From the NCBI GenBank assembly GCA_046349855.1, contig JAXMBM010000007.1:62001-126000 (forward strand): DNA of 64,000 bases, written 5' to 3'. Within the stretch, counting starts at the first letter, position 1; the number at the start of each line of letters is the position of its first letter. The notes beneath the pieces were generated by a model. The model worked only from the letters and a program-made list of their open reading frames with translations. It did not search any database and was not told the origin of the DNA. Shown here piece by piece: positions 16,699 to 25,140 of the stretch. The stretch is from CAIXSC01 sp046349855. Lineage in GTDB: Bacteria > Planctomycetota > Planctomycetia > Pirellulales > Pirellulaceae. The position numbers and the translations under genes were made by a program.

Positions 16699-17982
16699 TC
16701 AGGGGAGATCGATGTCCTTGAGGGTGAATTCGACGGGCATCTTGAGCACCGCCACCGGGGTAACATAAACAAACTTGCAGCCTTTGAGGCCGTCCGGCAG
16801 GACAAACTGGTAGGCCACTCCGACCTGATCCGACTCCTGCAGAGTCGCTTCCAGGCCCACATTGTCGACCTTCTCTCCCGCGGCATCCACGATGTAGGCC
16901 GGATTCTGGTAAATCCAGTCGCGATGCGATTCCAGGGCATTGGCGGCCGCGTCGAACTTGACGCGCATCCGCACCTCGTACAGCTCCTGGTTTTTTCGTA
17001 CCTGGTCGAGTGTGACGACGACCGCCGCGCGGCGATGTTCGATGCTCCGCGCCTTCTCCAGGTCACTGAACTCGAACGTCTCGATCCTTCCCGGGGCCAG
17101 CACCTGCAGCTTGCCGCGCAGCGTGCCCACGCGGTGCACGGTCCGCGATGGCAGCTGGAGCGGAATGTACATTTCGGTCGCCGAGGACTCGCCATCGAGC
17201 GGCACTTCGATCTCGCCCTCCCGGCCATCGATCTCCAGCGGCTGCCCCTGATCGTCGGTGGCGGTGAGATCCTCCAGTGACTGAGTCATGACGATCGGCT
17301 GCAGGCGTGGTTCCCAGGCGATGTCGAGGAACAGACGGAGCGAATGGTTGTTGGCGTTGCGCAGATCGCGGGCCGCTTCAACCCGGACCCCCTCGAAGCG
17401 GAACATGCCGCTGTACACTCCCCGCCCGGCCCGCGCCGTCTCCCCCTCGCCGCGCGCCACGATGGCCAGCGCTCCTCGCTGACCGCCATACGCATAGGTG
17501 GTGAGTTGCCCTTGATCGAGGACGGCGTCCATGACTTCCCAGAAAGATTTGTCCTGGAAGTCCCCCGTGATGTCGATCTCCGTCGCCTGCTGATTGAATT
17601 CGGCGCGGTAATCGACCACTCGGTTTCCCGTCTGCTTCTCCAGTTCGGCGAACACCGAGCTCAGCTTCTGCGGGCCGCGCAACGTCACGCGAGCGGGCCG
17701 CGTGACCGCTTCCGCCGCCGTCGCTTCCAGCCGTCGCCGGATCCGCGTCAACCGCTCCTTCACCTCGGCGGGAGTCTGCCGAGTGATATTCGGCAGCAGA
17801 TCGAGAATCGCCGGCCCGAGGGCGGCCAGCTCCCGCTCGGCAGCGTCCCGCTGCGCTAGCTGACTGTGGTCGAGCTGTTTGACGAGTCGCGCGACTTGAG
17901 ATTTCAGTTCGGCGGCGGGTGGTGCAGCGGGACTGGCCTGTCCGCAGATCAGCGCCAACACAACAACACAGGTGGGGGCCAT
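16699..17982 (-). CDS. secreted protein of unknown function with secretin-short-domain-like segment (427 aa)
   Basis: ATG 17982 has an excellent ribosome binding site (GGGAGGA, 6 nt spacer). The signal peptide is MAPTCVVVLALICGQASPAAP. A helical N-terminal section follows (LVKQLDHSQLAQRDAAERELAALG), typical of planctomycetal proteins with HEAT-like starts. Residues about 95-165 (SVFAELEKQTGNRVVDYRAEF...DFQDKSFWEVMDAVLDQGQLTTYAYG) resemble the STN/secretin short N-terminal fold seen in TonB-dependent receptors and secretins. The C-terminal half is beta-rich and unrecognised (PLQLPSRTVHRVGTLRGKL; VAYQFVLPDGLKGCKF). It lies about 48 bp upstream of the foldase gene and could be the first gene of that operon. 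It diverges from the gene at 18134. Confidence 0.75.
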   Translation of the reverse strand: MAPTCVVVLALICGQASPAAPPAAELKSQVARLVKQLDHSQLAQRDAAERELAALGPAILDLLPNITRQTPAEVKERLTRIRRRLEATAAEAVTRPARVTLRGPQKLSSVFAELEKQTGNRVVDYRAEFNQQATEIDITGDFQDKSFWEVMDAVLDQGQLTTYAYGGQRGALAIVARGEGETARAGRGVYSGMFRFEGVRVEAARDLRNANNHSLRLFLDIAWEPRLQPIVMTQSLEDLTATDDQGQPLEIDGREGEIEVPLDGESSATEMYIPLQLPSRTVHRVGTLRGKLQVLAPGRIETFEFSDLEKARSIEHRRAAVVVTLDQVRKNQELYEVRMRVKFDAAANALESHRDWIYQNPAYIVDAAGEKVDNVGLEATLQESDQVGVAYQFVLPDGLKGCKFVYVTPVAVLKMPVEFTLKDIDLP

Positions 17983-18133
17983 GAAAATTCCTCCCGCGGG
18001 ATTCCTCAGACGCACGACCGTGCGCACATCGACCTCCTCAGATTCTACGGTGACCGTCGGAGCGCGGCGAGGTGGGCCGCGGAGGAGACCTGCGCCCCTT
18101 GACGCCACGACGGGACTGACGTTCTCTGAAGGT

Positions 18134-20068
18134 ATGCAGCCTGTCGAAGTTGGCGGACTGATAACCGCCGCGCTAGATCCCCGACACTTTTTCGTGGCAC
18201 CCGGCGGCCGGGTCCAGGTCACTGCCGCGCCGGACGAAACAACCCCCTGGGAACTGTTCCGCGGCCACCTGCTGGATGCCCACCGCACACGACTCACGCG
18301 CCGCTTCCGCACCTGGCACGTCCATTTTGCCGAAGGGGGACCGGTGGCGGACGAATCCGCGGCCGAGCCGGCATCCCCCGCCGCTCCACTGGTGTCGGTC
18401 CGTTGGGACGAGGCTTCCGGCGAACTCCACGTGACCCGCAATCTGCTGTCGCGCGGTTGGGAGGCCCTGGAAACCCGACCAGGAGTCATCGAAAGCCGGC
18501 CGATCCTCCGCTGGCTCCCGGAACTGGTCGCCTCCATCGATGCTCGGCCCGCCGTGCTGGCCGCCCGCGGTACGGCGGCTTGGAGCGACGAATTGCGATG
18601 CTGCCTGGGACTGGCATGGTGGGGTGCCAGCCGCCTGCCGATCACCTCGGTCGAGGCGCCTCATCCGATGTTCTCGCTGGGAAGGCTGGCCTATCTGCCG
18701 GATGTGGGAGGGGAGGGTACCGACGACCCGGTCGGCCGGCTGGCCCGCTCCGCCTGGCTCGACCCGCATCACCCCGACGCGCCGCGGCGTCTCGAAACGG
18801 CGCTCCGTGCGGCCGATCCGGCGGATGTTCCCGCGTGGTTCCGCGACTGGCCCGCCTCGGCCACCGATCCCGCGCTCCGCTCCGCGCAGGTCGACTTGCT
18901 GCGGCGCCTCTTCCATCAGGTCTCGCTCTCCCCGTTCACCCAATTCACCGCCTGCTGGCTGCGGATGTTGGATGCGGTCTCCCCGGATTCGTTCCTGGGG
19001 GAAGCGGCGGTGATCGATCTGTTGGGCTACATGATCCGGCACCTGGTCCGTCATCTTTCGGCCTACGACCTGGTGACGTTTCACAGCTTTGGCGCCAATT
19101 ATCCCGATGCCCTGTGGCTCGATCAGCTGTTCCAGGCACTGTCCCGTCGAGTGGACGCGCGGCCCGAATTGTTCCTGGAAGAGTCGGGTGGAGACGGGGC
19201 CGAGGCGCAGCGCCGCCGTCTACGACGCCGCGCCCTGCGGCTGGGCTGGCTGGTGCGCCGCTCGTACGAAGGGCATCGTGTGCCGGACGTGCCCACCTCG
19301 CGCGGCGAACATCAGCGGGTGCTTCCCGGGCACTGGCCACAGGCGCCCGAAGAGCAGATCACGCACCCGGAGACGCGCCGCAAGCGCTTGTACGCCGACG
19401 ACCCGACCGCGGAACTCCTCGGTCCCCGTGCGCAGCAGGTGCTCGAGGCGGCGCTGGCGGACCTGGTGGTACCGGACGAGATGCGCGAGCTCGGAGCGGC
19501 CACGTTTCTGGATCGGCCCTGCGGGATCTTCAAGCCTCCCGGCGCCGTCGATCGGACACCGCTGCTGGCGTACGACGCCGCCAGCCACTCGCTGGCCGCG
19601 CGCCGCCTGGCCGAAATCCGCCGCAGCGGTGTGTCGCTCCAGCATGCATCGTCGGACGTCTGGGACGCTCTGCTGGATGCCCTGCCGCGCGACGGCATCC
19701 TCGCAGCGGACCTGCCCGGCGAATCTCGACCCGGAGTGATCATGCTCGAGGACGCACGTCAGGCCGGCGCGGATTTCATCATTCGCTCGATCCGCCCCGG
19801 CTCGCTCCGCCAACTGGCCGCTTGCCCGGGAATGTGGAGTGACGAGCAGCGTGCGGCGATCGCGGCCTGGAGCCGTGCCGCTCAACCGCTCCTCCTGGTC
19901 CGCAGTGCGTCGGTCGGAGCGGCGCGGAGCGGCCAACCGTGGCTGACATGCTACGACACCGACGGCCGCACGCGGGGCCGCTGCCGGCTCGCTCGCCCCG
20001 GCGAACCAGCCTACGCCGAAGCCTACGGCATCGAGTACCTGCGGGACGGGCTGCGGCTGGAAGGATAG
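18134..20068 (+). CDS. protein of unknown function (644 aa), cytoplasmic-looking
   Basis: I place the start at ATG 18134 (MQPVEVGGLITAALDPRHFF), where protein-like sequence begins. The upstream in-frame extension to 17972 is low-complexity and overlaps the start of the divergent gene. The nearest GAAGG is too close to be a good ribosome binding site, so the start is uncertain. There is no signal peptide or membrane segment. The sequence is rich in Arg, Ala and Asp with many WD/WL pairs (WLPELVASIDARPAVLAARGTAAW; YADDPTAELLGPRAQQVLEAALADLVVPDEM). I recognise no domain or catalytic motif. It stands alone between divergent and convergent neighbours. Confidence 0.75.
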   Translation: MQPVEVGGLITAALDPRHFFVAPGGRVQVTAAPDETTPWELFRGHLLDAHRTRLTRRFRTWHVHFAEGGPVADESAAEPASPAAPLVSVRWDEASGELHVTRNLLSRGWEALETRPGVIESRPILRWLPELVASIDARPAVLAARGTAAWSDELRCCLGLAWWGASRLPITSVEAPHPMFSLGRLAYLPDVGGEGTDDPVGRLARSAWLDPHHPDAPRRLETALRAADPADVPAWFRDWPASATDPALRSAQVDLLRRLFHQVSLSPFTQFTACWLRMLDAVSPDSFLGEAAVIDLLGYMIRHLVRHLSAYDLVTFHSFGANYPDALWLDQLFQALSRRVDARPELFLEESGGDGAEAQRRRLRRRALRLGWLVRRSYEGHRVPDVPTSRGEHQRVLPGHWPQAPEEQITHPETRRKRLYADDPTAELLGPRAQQVLEAALADLVVPDEMRELGAATFLDRPCGIFKPPGAVDRTPLLAYDAASHSLAARRLAEIRRSGVSLQHASSDVWDALLDALPRDGILAADLPGESRPGVIMLEDARQAGADFIIRSIRPGSLRQLAACPGMWSDEQRAAIAAWSRAAQPLLLVRSASVGAARSGQPWLTCYDTDGRTRGRCRLARPGEPAYAEAYGIEYLRDGLRLEG

Positions 20069-20151
20069 ACGAGTCGGGATTCCCGCGCACCAGACTCGGC
20101 GAGTCGCCGGAGGTATCGCCACAGCTCGTCGACGCTGTCGACGTCACCGCG

Positions 20152-20190
20152 GGCCCGCACGCAGCTGGCCCGCACGCAGCTGGCCCGCAC
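20152..20190. repeat. 2.5 tandem copies of a 15-bp unit
   Basis: GCCCGCACGCAGCTG is repeated twice, with a third partial copy, in the 172-bp spacer between two converging genes. No terminator-like U-tract was seen. The minus frame through it (reading GDVDSVDELWRYLRRL) has no start site and was not called. Confidence 0.75.
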
Positions 20191-20240
20191 GGTCAGACCC
20201 GCCGCCGCCGTGAAGAGCGGATCGGGCCGGTTCTGGACCG

Positions 20241-21365
20241 TTAGCCGTGTGCCGCCAGGGGGATCAGCACATTGATCAGGCCGATGCCGATCACAAACGT
20301 CCACACCGACCACTTGTCGAACTTGCGCGAGATCTCTTCCTGTTCGAGAATATCGTACAGGTACAGCGACACGACCGACTGCACGATCGTGAGGAAGATC
20401 GAGGCCATGGCCAGACCGTTGATGATGTCGGCGAGCGTCATCACTCCCGTGTCGGGGATCAGCGACGAAGTGACGTACGAGTTGGCCATCGAGGCGAAGA
20501 ACGCACCGACGCCCAGACCGAACCGCGGATCGACGTCGGTCGGCTTGATGAAGAACGCGGCCAAGGCGACCGCCAGCGACGCAAACAGACCCTGGAACAT
20601 CTTGAAGAAGAAACCCCAGCCGTCGCGCTGCACCCAGATGCCGTAGCGGAACTGGGAACGGATGGAGCGCACCTCGGCGCCAATCCGCGGATCGCCCAGG
20701 GTCGTTTTGTACAGGTGCGGCTTCTCCACCGACGCTTTGCGGACGATGCGGAACGCCGGGATCTTGACCCGCGAGCTGATGCCGCAGTTTTCGGTGTCCG
20801 GCACCAGGATCGCCTCATGGCGGTACTTGGAAGCCAGTTCGATGTTGAGCGTCAACAGGTGCTCTTCCACCGGGAAACGTGTGACGTCGAAAAACTTGGA
20901 AATGCGGGCAATGACTCGATAGCGCTCGTAGTGTTCGTCGCCGTTGACGAATTCCGACTCTTTGTTCTTCTCCTCGATCCAACCGTCAATCACCTGGAAA
21001 TCGTCGCCCGGTTGGATGCCTTCTCCCTTCCAGCGGAACCAGACGTAGAAGTCGACCGTCCAGCCGGTTTCCTTGACCGACAGTTCGACGATCCGGTCAA
21101 TGTAGACACCGGTGGTCACCTCGATGGGAGTGGCACCGGGGGGGAGCTGAGCGTCTTCGGCTTCCAGCCCCGATTCCAGCAGCTTGGGGTTCATCCGCTC
21201 TTCGTGGCGCTGGTCGGCGGCCAGTCGGCTGCGGTACATCGACGTACCGATCTGCATCCCGGTGAAGAGGACAAGTCCTCCCACACCGATCGACCAGATG
21301 GCAATCAATGCATGGCTGGAGCGGCGATGAGCGCGCTCGTTAACCGCGTTTTCTTCCGTCGACAT
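20241..21365 (-). CDS. pentameric ligand-gated ion channel (Cys-loop superfamily) homologue (374 aa)
   Basis: The likely start is ATG 21365, with GAGGGG about 12 nt upstream. The protein begins with an extra hydrophobic segment at residues 19-40 (ALIAIWSIGVGGLVLFTGMQIG). An extracellular ligand-binding domain follows at about 80-240. Its diagnostic pieces are TTGVYIDRIVELSVKETGWT, then VDFYVWFRWKG (the beta1-beta2 and W-x-D region), and DVTRFPVEEHLLTLNIE, the FPxD-type loop that replaces the Cys-loop in prokaryotic channels. Four membrane helices end the protein: M1 254-273, M2 281-303 (RFGLGVGAFFASMANSYVTSSL), M3 311-337 and M4 351-371. This is the GLIC/ELIC fold order. Ligand and ion selectivity cannot be read from the sequence. 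M2 lacks the acidic intracellular-mouth residue typical of many cation channels. It is the last gene of a minus-strand run from transketolase onward, 170 bp after the DUF1844 gene. Confidence 0.75.
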   Translation of the reverse strand: MSTEENAVNERAHRRSSHALIAIWSIGVGGLVLFTGMQIGTSMYRSRLAADQRHEERMNPKLLESGLEAEDAQLPPGATPIEVTTGVYIDRIVELSVKETGWTVDFYVWFRWKGEGIQPGDDFQVIDGWIEEKNKESEFVNGDEHYERYRVIARISKFFDVTRFPVEEHLLTLNIELASKYRHEAILVPDTENCGISSRVKIPAFRIVRKASVEKPHLYKTTLGDPRIGAEVRSIRSQFRYGIWVQRDGWGFFFKMFQGLFASLAVALAAFFIKPTDVDPRFGLGVGAFFASMANSYVTSSLIPDTGVMTLADIINGLAMASIFLTIVQSVVSLYLYDILEQEEISRKFDKWSVWTFVIGIGLINVLIPLAAHG

Positions 21366-21535
21366 GGCCCGCAGGCTCCCCTCAAGAAACTGGATGATGC
21401 CACCCCGGCAGGCCCCGATTGGAACCAGCGGCCGGGTGGCGGTCAACCCGCCCCGGGACCGTGTAGTCCCGTTCCGACCGCGGGCCGCCCGGGTGCTTTG
21501 TCCCATCCCGGGCTGCGGGTGCCTGGCCCGGCGTG

Positions 21536-21892
21536 TTACTGGTCGCTTTTCTTCTGCACGGCGACGAAGGTCATGCGGAGGTCGTGCAGGACATGTTCGA
21601 GGAAGGCGGCTTCCTCATCGGTCAGGTTGCCGCGGGTTTTATCCTCCAGCACAGACAGCGTGTCGATGTAGTGCCGGGCGAAATTGAGACGCACGACGGG
21701 CTGTTTCTTGACCGGATCGGGATGGAGACCGAGGAACACCATGGCCTGGCTGGCGAGCATCTCGACCAACGTCCAGAAGCTGGCGGGCGGCAATTTGGCG
21801 CGCGTCAGCTCCTCTTCGCTCACCCCACTTCCTCCCGCCGCGGCCGCGGCGGCCGGGCCGGCGGTCGGATCGTTGTCCGTCGGGCTGGCCAT
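21536..21892 (-). CDS. DUF1844 domain protein (118 aa)
   Basis: ATG 21892 has AAAGG 8-9 nt upstream. A GTG at 21901 overlapping the pyrG stop (GTGA) is an alternative start. An Ala/Gly-rich head precedes the conserved domain: FWTLVEMLASQAMVFLGLHPDP, VRLNFARHYIDTLSVLEDKTRGNLTDEE and LHDLRMTFVAV. This matches DUF1844, a small helical family of unknown function widespread in Planctomycetes and Deltaproteobacteria. It is very probably co-transcribed with pyrG. Confidence 0.9.
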   Translation of the reverse strand: MASPTDNDPTAGPAAAAAAGGSGVSEEELTRAKLPPASFWTLVEMLASQAMVFLGLHPDPVKKQPVVRLNFARHYIDTLSVLEDKTRGNLTDEEAAFLEHVLHDLRMTFVAVQKKSDQ

Positions 21893-21897
21893 GTCGT

Positions 21898-23535
21898 TCA
21901 CCTTTCTGAGTTGACGGTCGAGCGTTCGCCGCGTCGCGCGTGCCGCTCAATGGACGCTCCGATGAAGCCGGCGAAGAGCGGATGTGCGCAGGTGGGCTTG
22001 GACTTGAATTCGGGATGGAACTGCACGGCCAGGAACCAGGGGTGCTCCGGCAATTCGACAATCTCGACCAGGTTCCCGTCGGGGCTGGTGCCGGCCAGCA
22101 GCATGCCGTGTGCCTGGTACTGCTGACGGTAGACGTTGTTGAATTCGTAGCGGTGCCGATGGCGTTCGTTGATCAGCGGCAGGCCGTAGCATTCCCGCGC
22201 GTGGCTGGCCGGATCGAGCCGCGCATCGCGGGCGCCGAGCCGCATCGTGCCGCCCTTGTTGACGATGTTGAGCTGTTCGTCGAGCAGGCAGATGACAGGG
22301 TGCGGGGTATCCTTGGAGAACTCGGTCGAGTGGGCGTTGTTGAGTCCCACGACTTGCCGGCCGTATTCGATGACCGCGCATTGCATGCCGAGGCAGATGC
22401 CGAAGAAAGGAATGCGGCGTTCCCGCGCGTAGCGGATCGCTTCGATCTTGCCTTCGATTCCCCGTTCACCGAACCCGCCCGGGACGAGGATCCCGTCGTA
22501 GCCGCTCAGCAGCCGCTCCGGCCCTTCCCGTTCGATGTTCTCGCTCTGAATCCGTGCCACGCGCACCTGCGCCTGGTGATGGATGCCGGCGTGATCGAGC
22601 GCCTCGTAGATCGACTTGTAGGCGTCTTTGTGTTCGGCGTACTTCCCCACCACCGCGATGCTGATCTCGTGCTTGGGATTGCGGAGGCAGTGGAGCAGGT
22701 GCCGCCAGTCGGTGAGGTCGAGTGAGCCGGCGGCGAGGCGAAGTTTCTTGATGATGAGCTGGTCGAGGCCGTGGTCGACCAGACTCAACGGCACCTCGTA
22801 AATCGAAAACTCCTTGTCCTTCTCCTCGATCACCGCTTCGATCGGCACGTTGCAGAAGAGGGCGATCTTCTGCCGGTCCTCGTAGCTGATCGACCGCTCG
22901 GTGCGGCAGATGAGCACGTCGGGCTGGATACCGATCTCGCGCAACTGGCCGACGGAGTGTTGCGTCGGCTTGGTCTTCAATTCGCCGGCCGCCTTCAGGT
23001 AGGGGACGAGCGTGAGGTGGATGTAGAGGCAGTTTTCCTTGCCCACGTCCAGCGAAAACTGGCGGATGGCTTCGAGAAACGGCTGGCTTTCGATGTCGCC
23101 GACCGTGCCGCCGATTTCCGTGATCACCACATCGGTGTCGTCGTCGGCCAGTTTCTGGATGACGCTCTTGATCTCGTTGGTGATGTGGGGAATCACCTGC
23201 ACCGTCTTGCCGAGAAACTCGCCGCGCCGTTCCTTTTCGATCACCGACAGATAGATCTGCCCGGTCGTATAGTTCGAATCGCGCGTCAGCGGGCTGTTCG
23301 TGAACCGTTCGTAGTGGCCCAGGTCGAGGTCGGTTTCGCTGCCGTCGTCCAGCACGTACACCTCGCCGTGCTGGTAGGGACTCATCGTCCCCGGGTCGAC
23401 ATTGATGTAGGGGTCGAGCTTCTGCATCTTGACCCGCAGGCCGCGCCGTTCCAGCAGCATGCCGATCGACGCGCTGGTCAGCCCCTTCCCCAGCGAGCTG
23501 ACGACTCCTCCCGTCACGAAAATATGCTTGGTCAC
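21898..23535 (-). CDS. pyrG: CTP synthase (545 aa)
   Basis: The enzyme makes CTP from UTP, ATP and glutamine. The start is GTG 23535, preceded by GGAGAGGAG. It gives VTKHIFVTGGVVSSLGKGL, the exact family N-terminus, and a length equal to the E. coli enzyme. The synthetase domain shows the P-loop GGVVSSLGKG, DPYINVDPGTMSPYQHGEV and ITEIGGTVGDIES. The glutaminase domain (from about residue 300) has PGGFGERG, the catalytic Cys in FFGICLGMQCAV, and the His/Glu pair in AVQFHPEFKSKP. It is coupled to the DUF1844 gene downstream. The supply of CTP is thematically linked to kdsB immediately upstream, whose product uses CTP. Confidence 0.97.
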   Translation of the reverse strand: MTKHIFVTGGVVSSLGKGLTSASIGMLLERRGLRVKMQKLDPYINVDPGTMSPYQHGEVYVLDDGSETDLDLGHYERFTNSPLTRDSNYTTGQIYLSVIEKERRGEFLGKTVQVIPHITNEIKSVIQKLADDDTDVVITEIGGTVGDIESQPFLEAIRQFSLDVGKENCLYIHLTLVPYLKAAGELKTKPTQHSVGQLREIGIQPDVLICRTERSISYEDRQKIALFCNVPIEAVIEEKDKEFSIYEVPLSLVDHGLDQLIIKKLRLAAGSLDLTDWRHLLHCLRNPKHEISIAVVGKYAEHKDAYKSIYEALDHAGIHHQAQVRVARIQSENIEREGPERLLSGYDGILVPGGFGERGIEGKIEAIRYARERRIPFFGICLGMQCAVIEYGRQVVGLNNAHSTEFSKDTPHPVICLLDEQLNIVNKGGTMRLGARDARLDPASHARECYGLPLINERHRHRYEFNNVYRQQYQAHGMLLAGTSPDGNLVEIVELPEHPWFLAVQFHPEFKSKPTCAHPLFAGFIGASIERHARRGERSTVNSER

Positions 23536-23678
23536 GGCACTCCTCTCCGGGGCGGCTTGCCCCACCAGTTCCTCGGCCCCGCCTCCGGCCATTTCGGCCT
23601 CCTCCACGCGCCGCCCCGTCACCCGGCGCCTCCCCAGGGGAGGGCCGGCACCGCGGGCCGCCGCCGCAGCGTCCTACT

Positions 23679-24434
23679 TTACCGCCGCCCGACCCGACTG
23701 ACAAAGGCCCGGTAGTCCTCCGGCGTGTCGATTCCAATGGTGGGCTCGTCGATCACGCCGACCAGAATGCCGTAACCGGCCGAGAGGACGCGGAGTTGTT
23801 CCAGGCTTTCGAGTTTTTCGGCGTCGGAGCGGGGGAGCTGTGCGAGTTGCAGCAGGAAGTCACGGCGGTAGGCGTACAGCCCCAGATGCTGATGAAAATG
23901 AGGCGGCTCGTCCGTCAGCAGCGCGTCGTCCCACGTGCGCGCACAGGGAATCGGACTGCGGCTGAAATACAGAGCCCGTCCACGCTGGTCGAACACCACC
24001 TTCACGCAGGCCGGGTCGAGCAGCTTTTCGCGGGTACGCAGGGGAGTGGCCAGCGTCGCCATCACTTCGGCCGGATGGCGCACCAGCAGTTCCGCGGCCA
24101 GATCGATAGCCGCGGGCGACAGCTCCGGCTCGTCCCCCTGCACGTTGATCACGATGTCGATGTCGGGCCGGCGGCGGACCACCTCCGCCACGCGGTCCGT
24201 GCCACTCGCACAGTCGGGGCTGGTCATCTCCACCGTGGCGCCAAACCGCCGCGCCTCGGCCGCAATCTCCTCGTGGTCCGCGGCAATGATGATCCCCGCT
24301 GGCCGCTGAGCGCGCGCTGCCGCTTCGTAGGTATGCTGCAGGACCGACTTGCCCGTTTCATTCAGCAGCAGCTTGCGAGGGAGACGGGTCGACGCCAGCC
24401 GCGCCGGGATCACGATCTGGATGCGCGGATCCAT
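23679..24434 (-). CDS. kdsB: 3-deoxy-manno-octulosonate cytidylyltransferase (251 aa)
   Basis: The enzyme activates Kdo as CMP-Kdo for lipopolysaccharide inner core synthesis. The family motifs are present: IVIPARLASTRLPRKLL near the N-terminus, CASGTDRVAEV, VINVQGDEPEL (metal and CTP binding), ALYFSRSPIPC, and the C-terminal IGIDTPEDYRAF. ATG 24434 is chosen because AGGAGG sits 10 nt before it. A GTG three codons upstream is too close to that site. Upstream and downstream genes run the same way with short gaps (24492 gene, pyrG), fitting an operon. Its presence indicates a Kdo-bearing outer membrane. Confidence 0.95.
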   Translation of the reverse strand: MDPRIQIVIPARLASTRLPRKLLLNETGKSVLQHTYEAAARAQRPAGIIIAADHEEIAAEARRFGATVEMTSPDCASGTDRVAEVVRRRPDIDIVINVQGDEPELSPAAIDLAAELLVRHPAEVMATLATPLRTREKLLDPACVKVVFDQRGRALYFSRSPIPCARTWDDALLTDEPPHFHQHLGLYAYRRDFLLQLAQLPRSDAEKLESLEQLRVLSAGYGILVGVIDEPTIGIDTPEDYRAFVSRVGRR

Positions 24435-24491
24435 CGCTGCCACCCCTCCTGAGGACCTGCCGCTCGACTCACCTGCCGGCCGCGAGCCACG

Positions 24492-25049
24492 CTACGGCTT
24501 CTTGTCGCCCGACGCTTCGGCCGCCGCCCGCTCCTCGGCCGTCAACTTCTCGACCGTGCCGAACAGCTGCCCTCCCACCTTGTCGTGACTCCACGTTCCC
24601 GCATACGACTTCTCGTGGAACAACACGCGGGCATTGAATGTGCCCAGCCCCGGAATGGTCAGATTGTCCAGGGTGATCACCGGAGTGGTGCCGGCCCACT
24701 TGATCGTCAGCGGCAAGGGCACCGTCACGTCGTGCTGGCCATACTTGATCCGGGCCAGCAGGATCCAGGAATCCCCTTTCTCCCCCTTGGTCGCGCTGAG
24801 GATCGTGTATTCCTCTTTGGCGGGCGGAATGTTCTTGCCGATCACCGTGAACTGGCCCACCAGCTTCACACCCGACATCGACTCGGCGAACTTCTTGTAC
24901 AGTTCCTCGCGCGGTGGCTCGGCCCCCGCCGCGGCCGGCTCTTCCGCCGCCGCCACGGCCGCGAGCAGCAGCCAGCAGATGCCACTCCAGCCCGCCCAGC
25001 TCCAGCTCCAGCTCGCCCCGCCTTCCAGCCGACGTCGTGCCACTTGCAT
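24492..25049 (-). CDS. small secreted protein of unknown function (185 aa)
   Basis: ATG 25049 has AGGAG 8 nt upstream. An Arg-rich lead and hydrophobic core (MQVARRRLEGG..., SGICWLLLAAVAAAEEPA) form the signal peptide. The mature part is a compact beta-rich domain (GVKLVGQFTVIGKNIPPAKEEYTILSATKG; VPLPLTIKWAGTTPVITLDNLTIPGLGTFNARVLFHEKSYAGTW) ending in an acidic/Lys tail. I recognise this type only as conserved planctomycetal secreted proteins; no function is known to me. It sits between tkt and kdsB in the same direction. Confidence 0.8.
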   Translation of the reverse strand: MQVARRRLEGGASWSWSWAGWSGICWLLLAAVAAAEEPAAAGAEPPREELYKKFAESMSGVKLVGQFTVIGKNIPPAKEEYTILSATKGEKGDSWILLARIKYGQHDVTVPLPLTIKWAGTTPVITLDNLTIPGLGTFNARVLFHEKSYAGTWSHDKVGGQLFGTVEKLTAEERAAAEASGDKKP

Positions 25050-25140
25050 CGTGATCTCTCCTGTCGCTCGCACTCCCCGCAACGTTCTCGACCGGCACTT
25101 TTCCACTGGCACTTTTCCACCAGTGACTTTTCCACCGGGC

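Noticed and set aside
18134..18134. Upstream start at 17972 for the 644-residue protein
   Set aside because: The extra 54 residues are Thr/Ser/Arg low-complexity and overlap the start codon and ribosome binding site of the divergent gene.
20023..20313. Minus-strand frame reading GDVDSVDELWRYLRRLAESG between two genes
   Set aside because: The short helical stretch looks protein-like, but the frame has no start site, overlaps both neighbours and runs through the 15-bp repeats.
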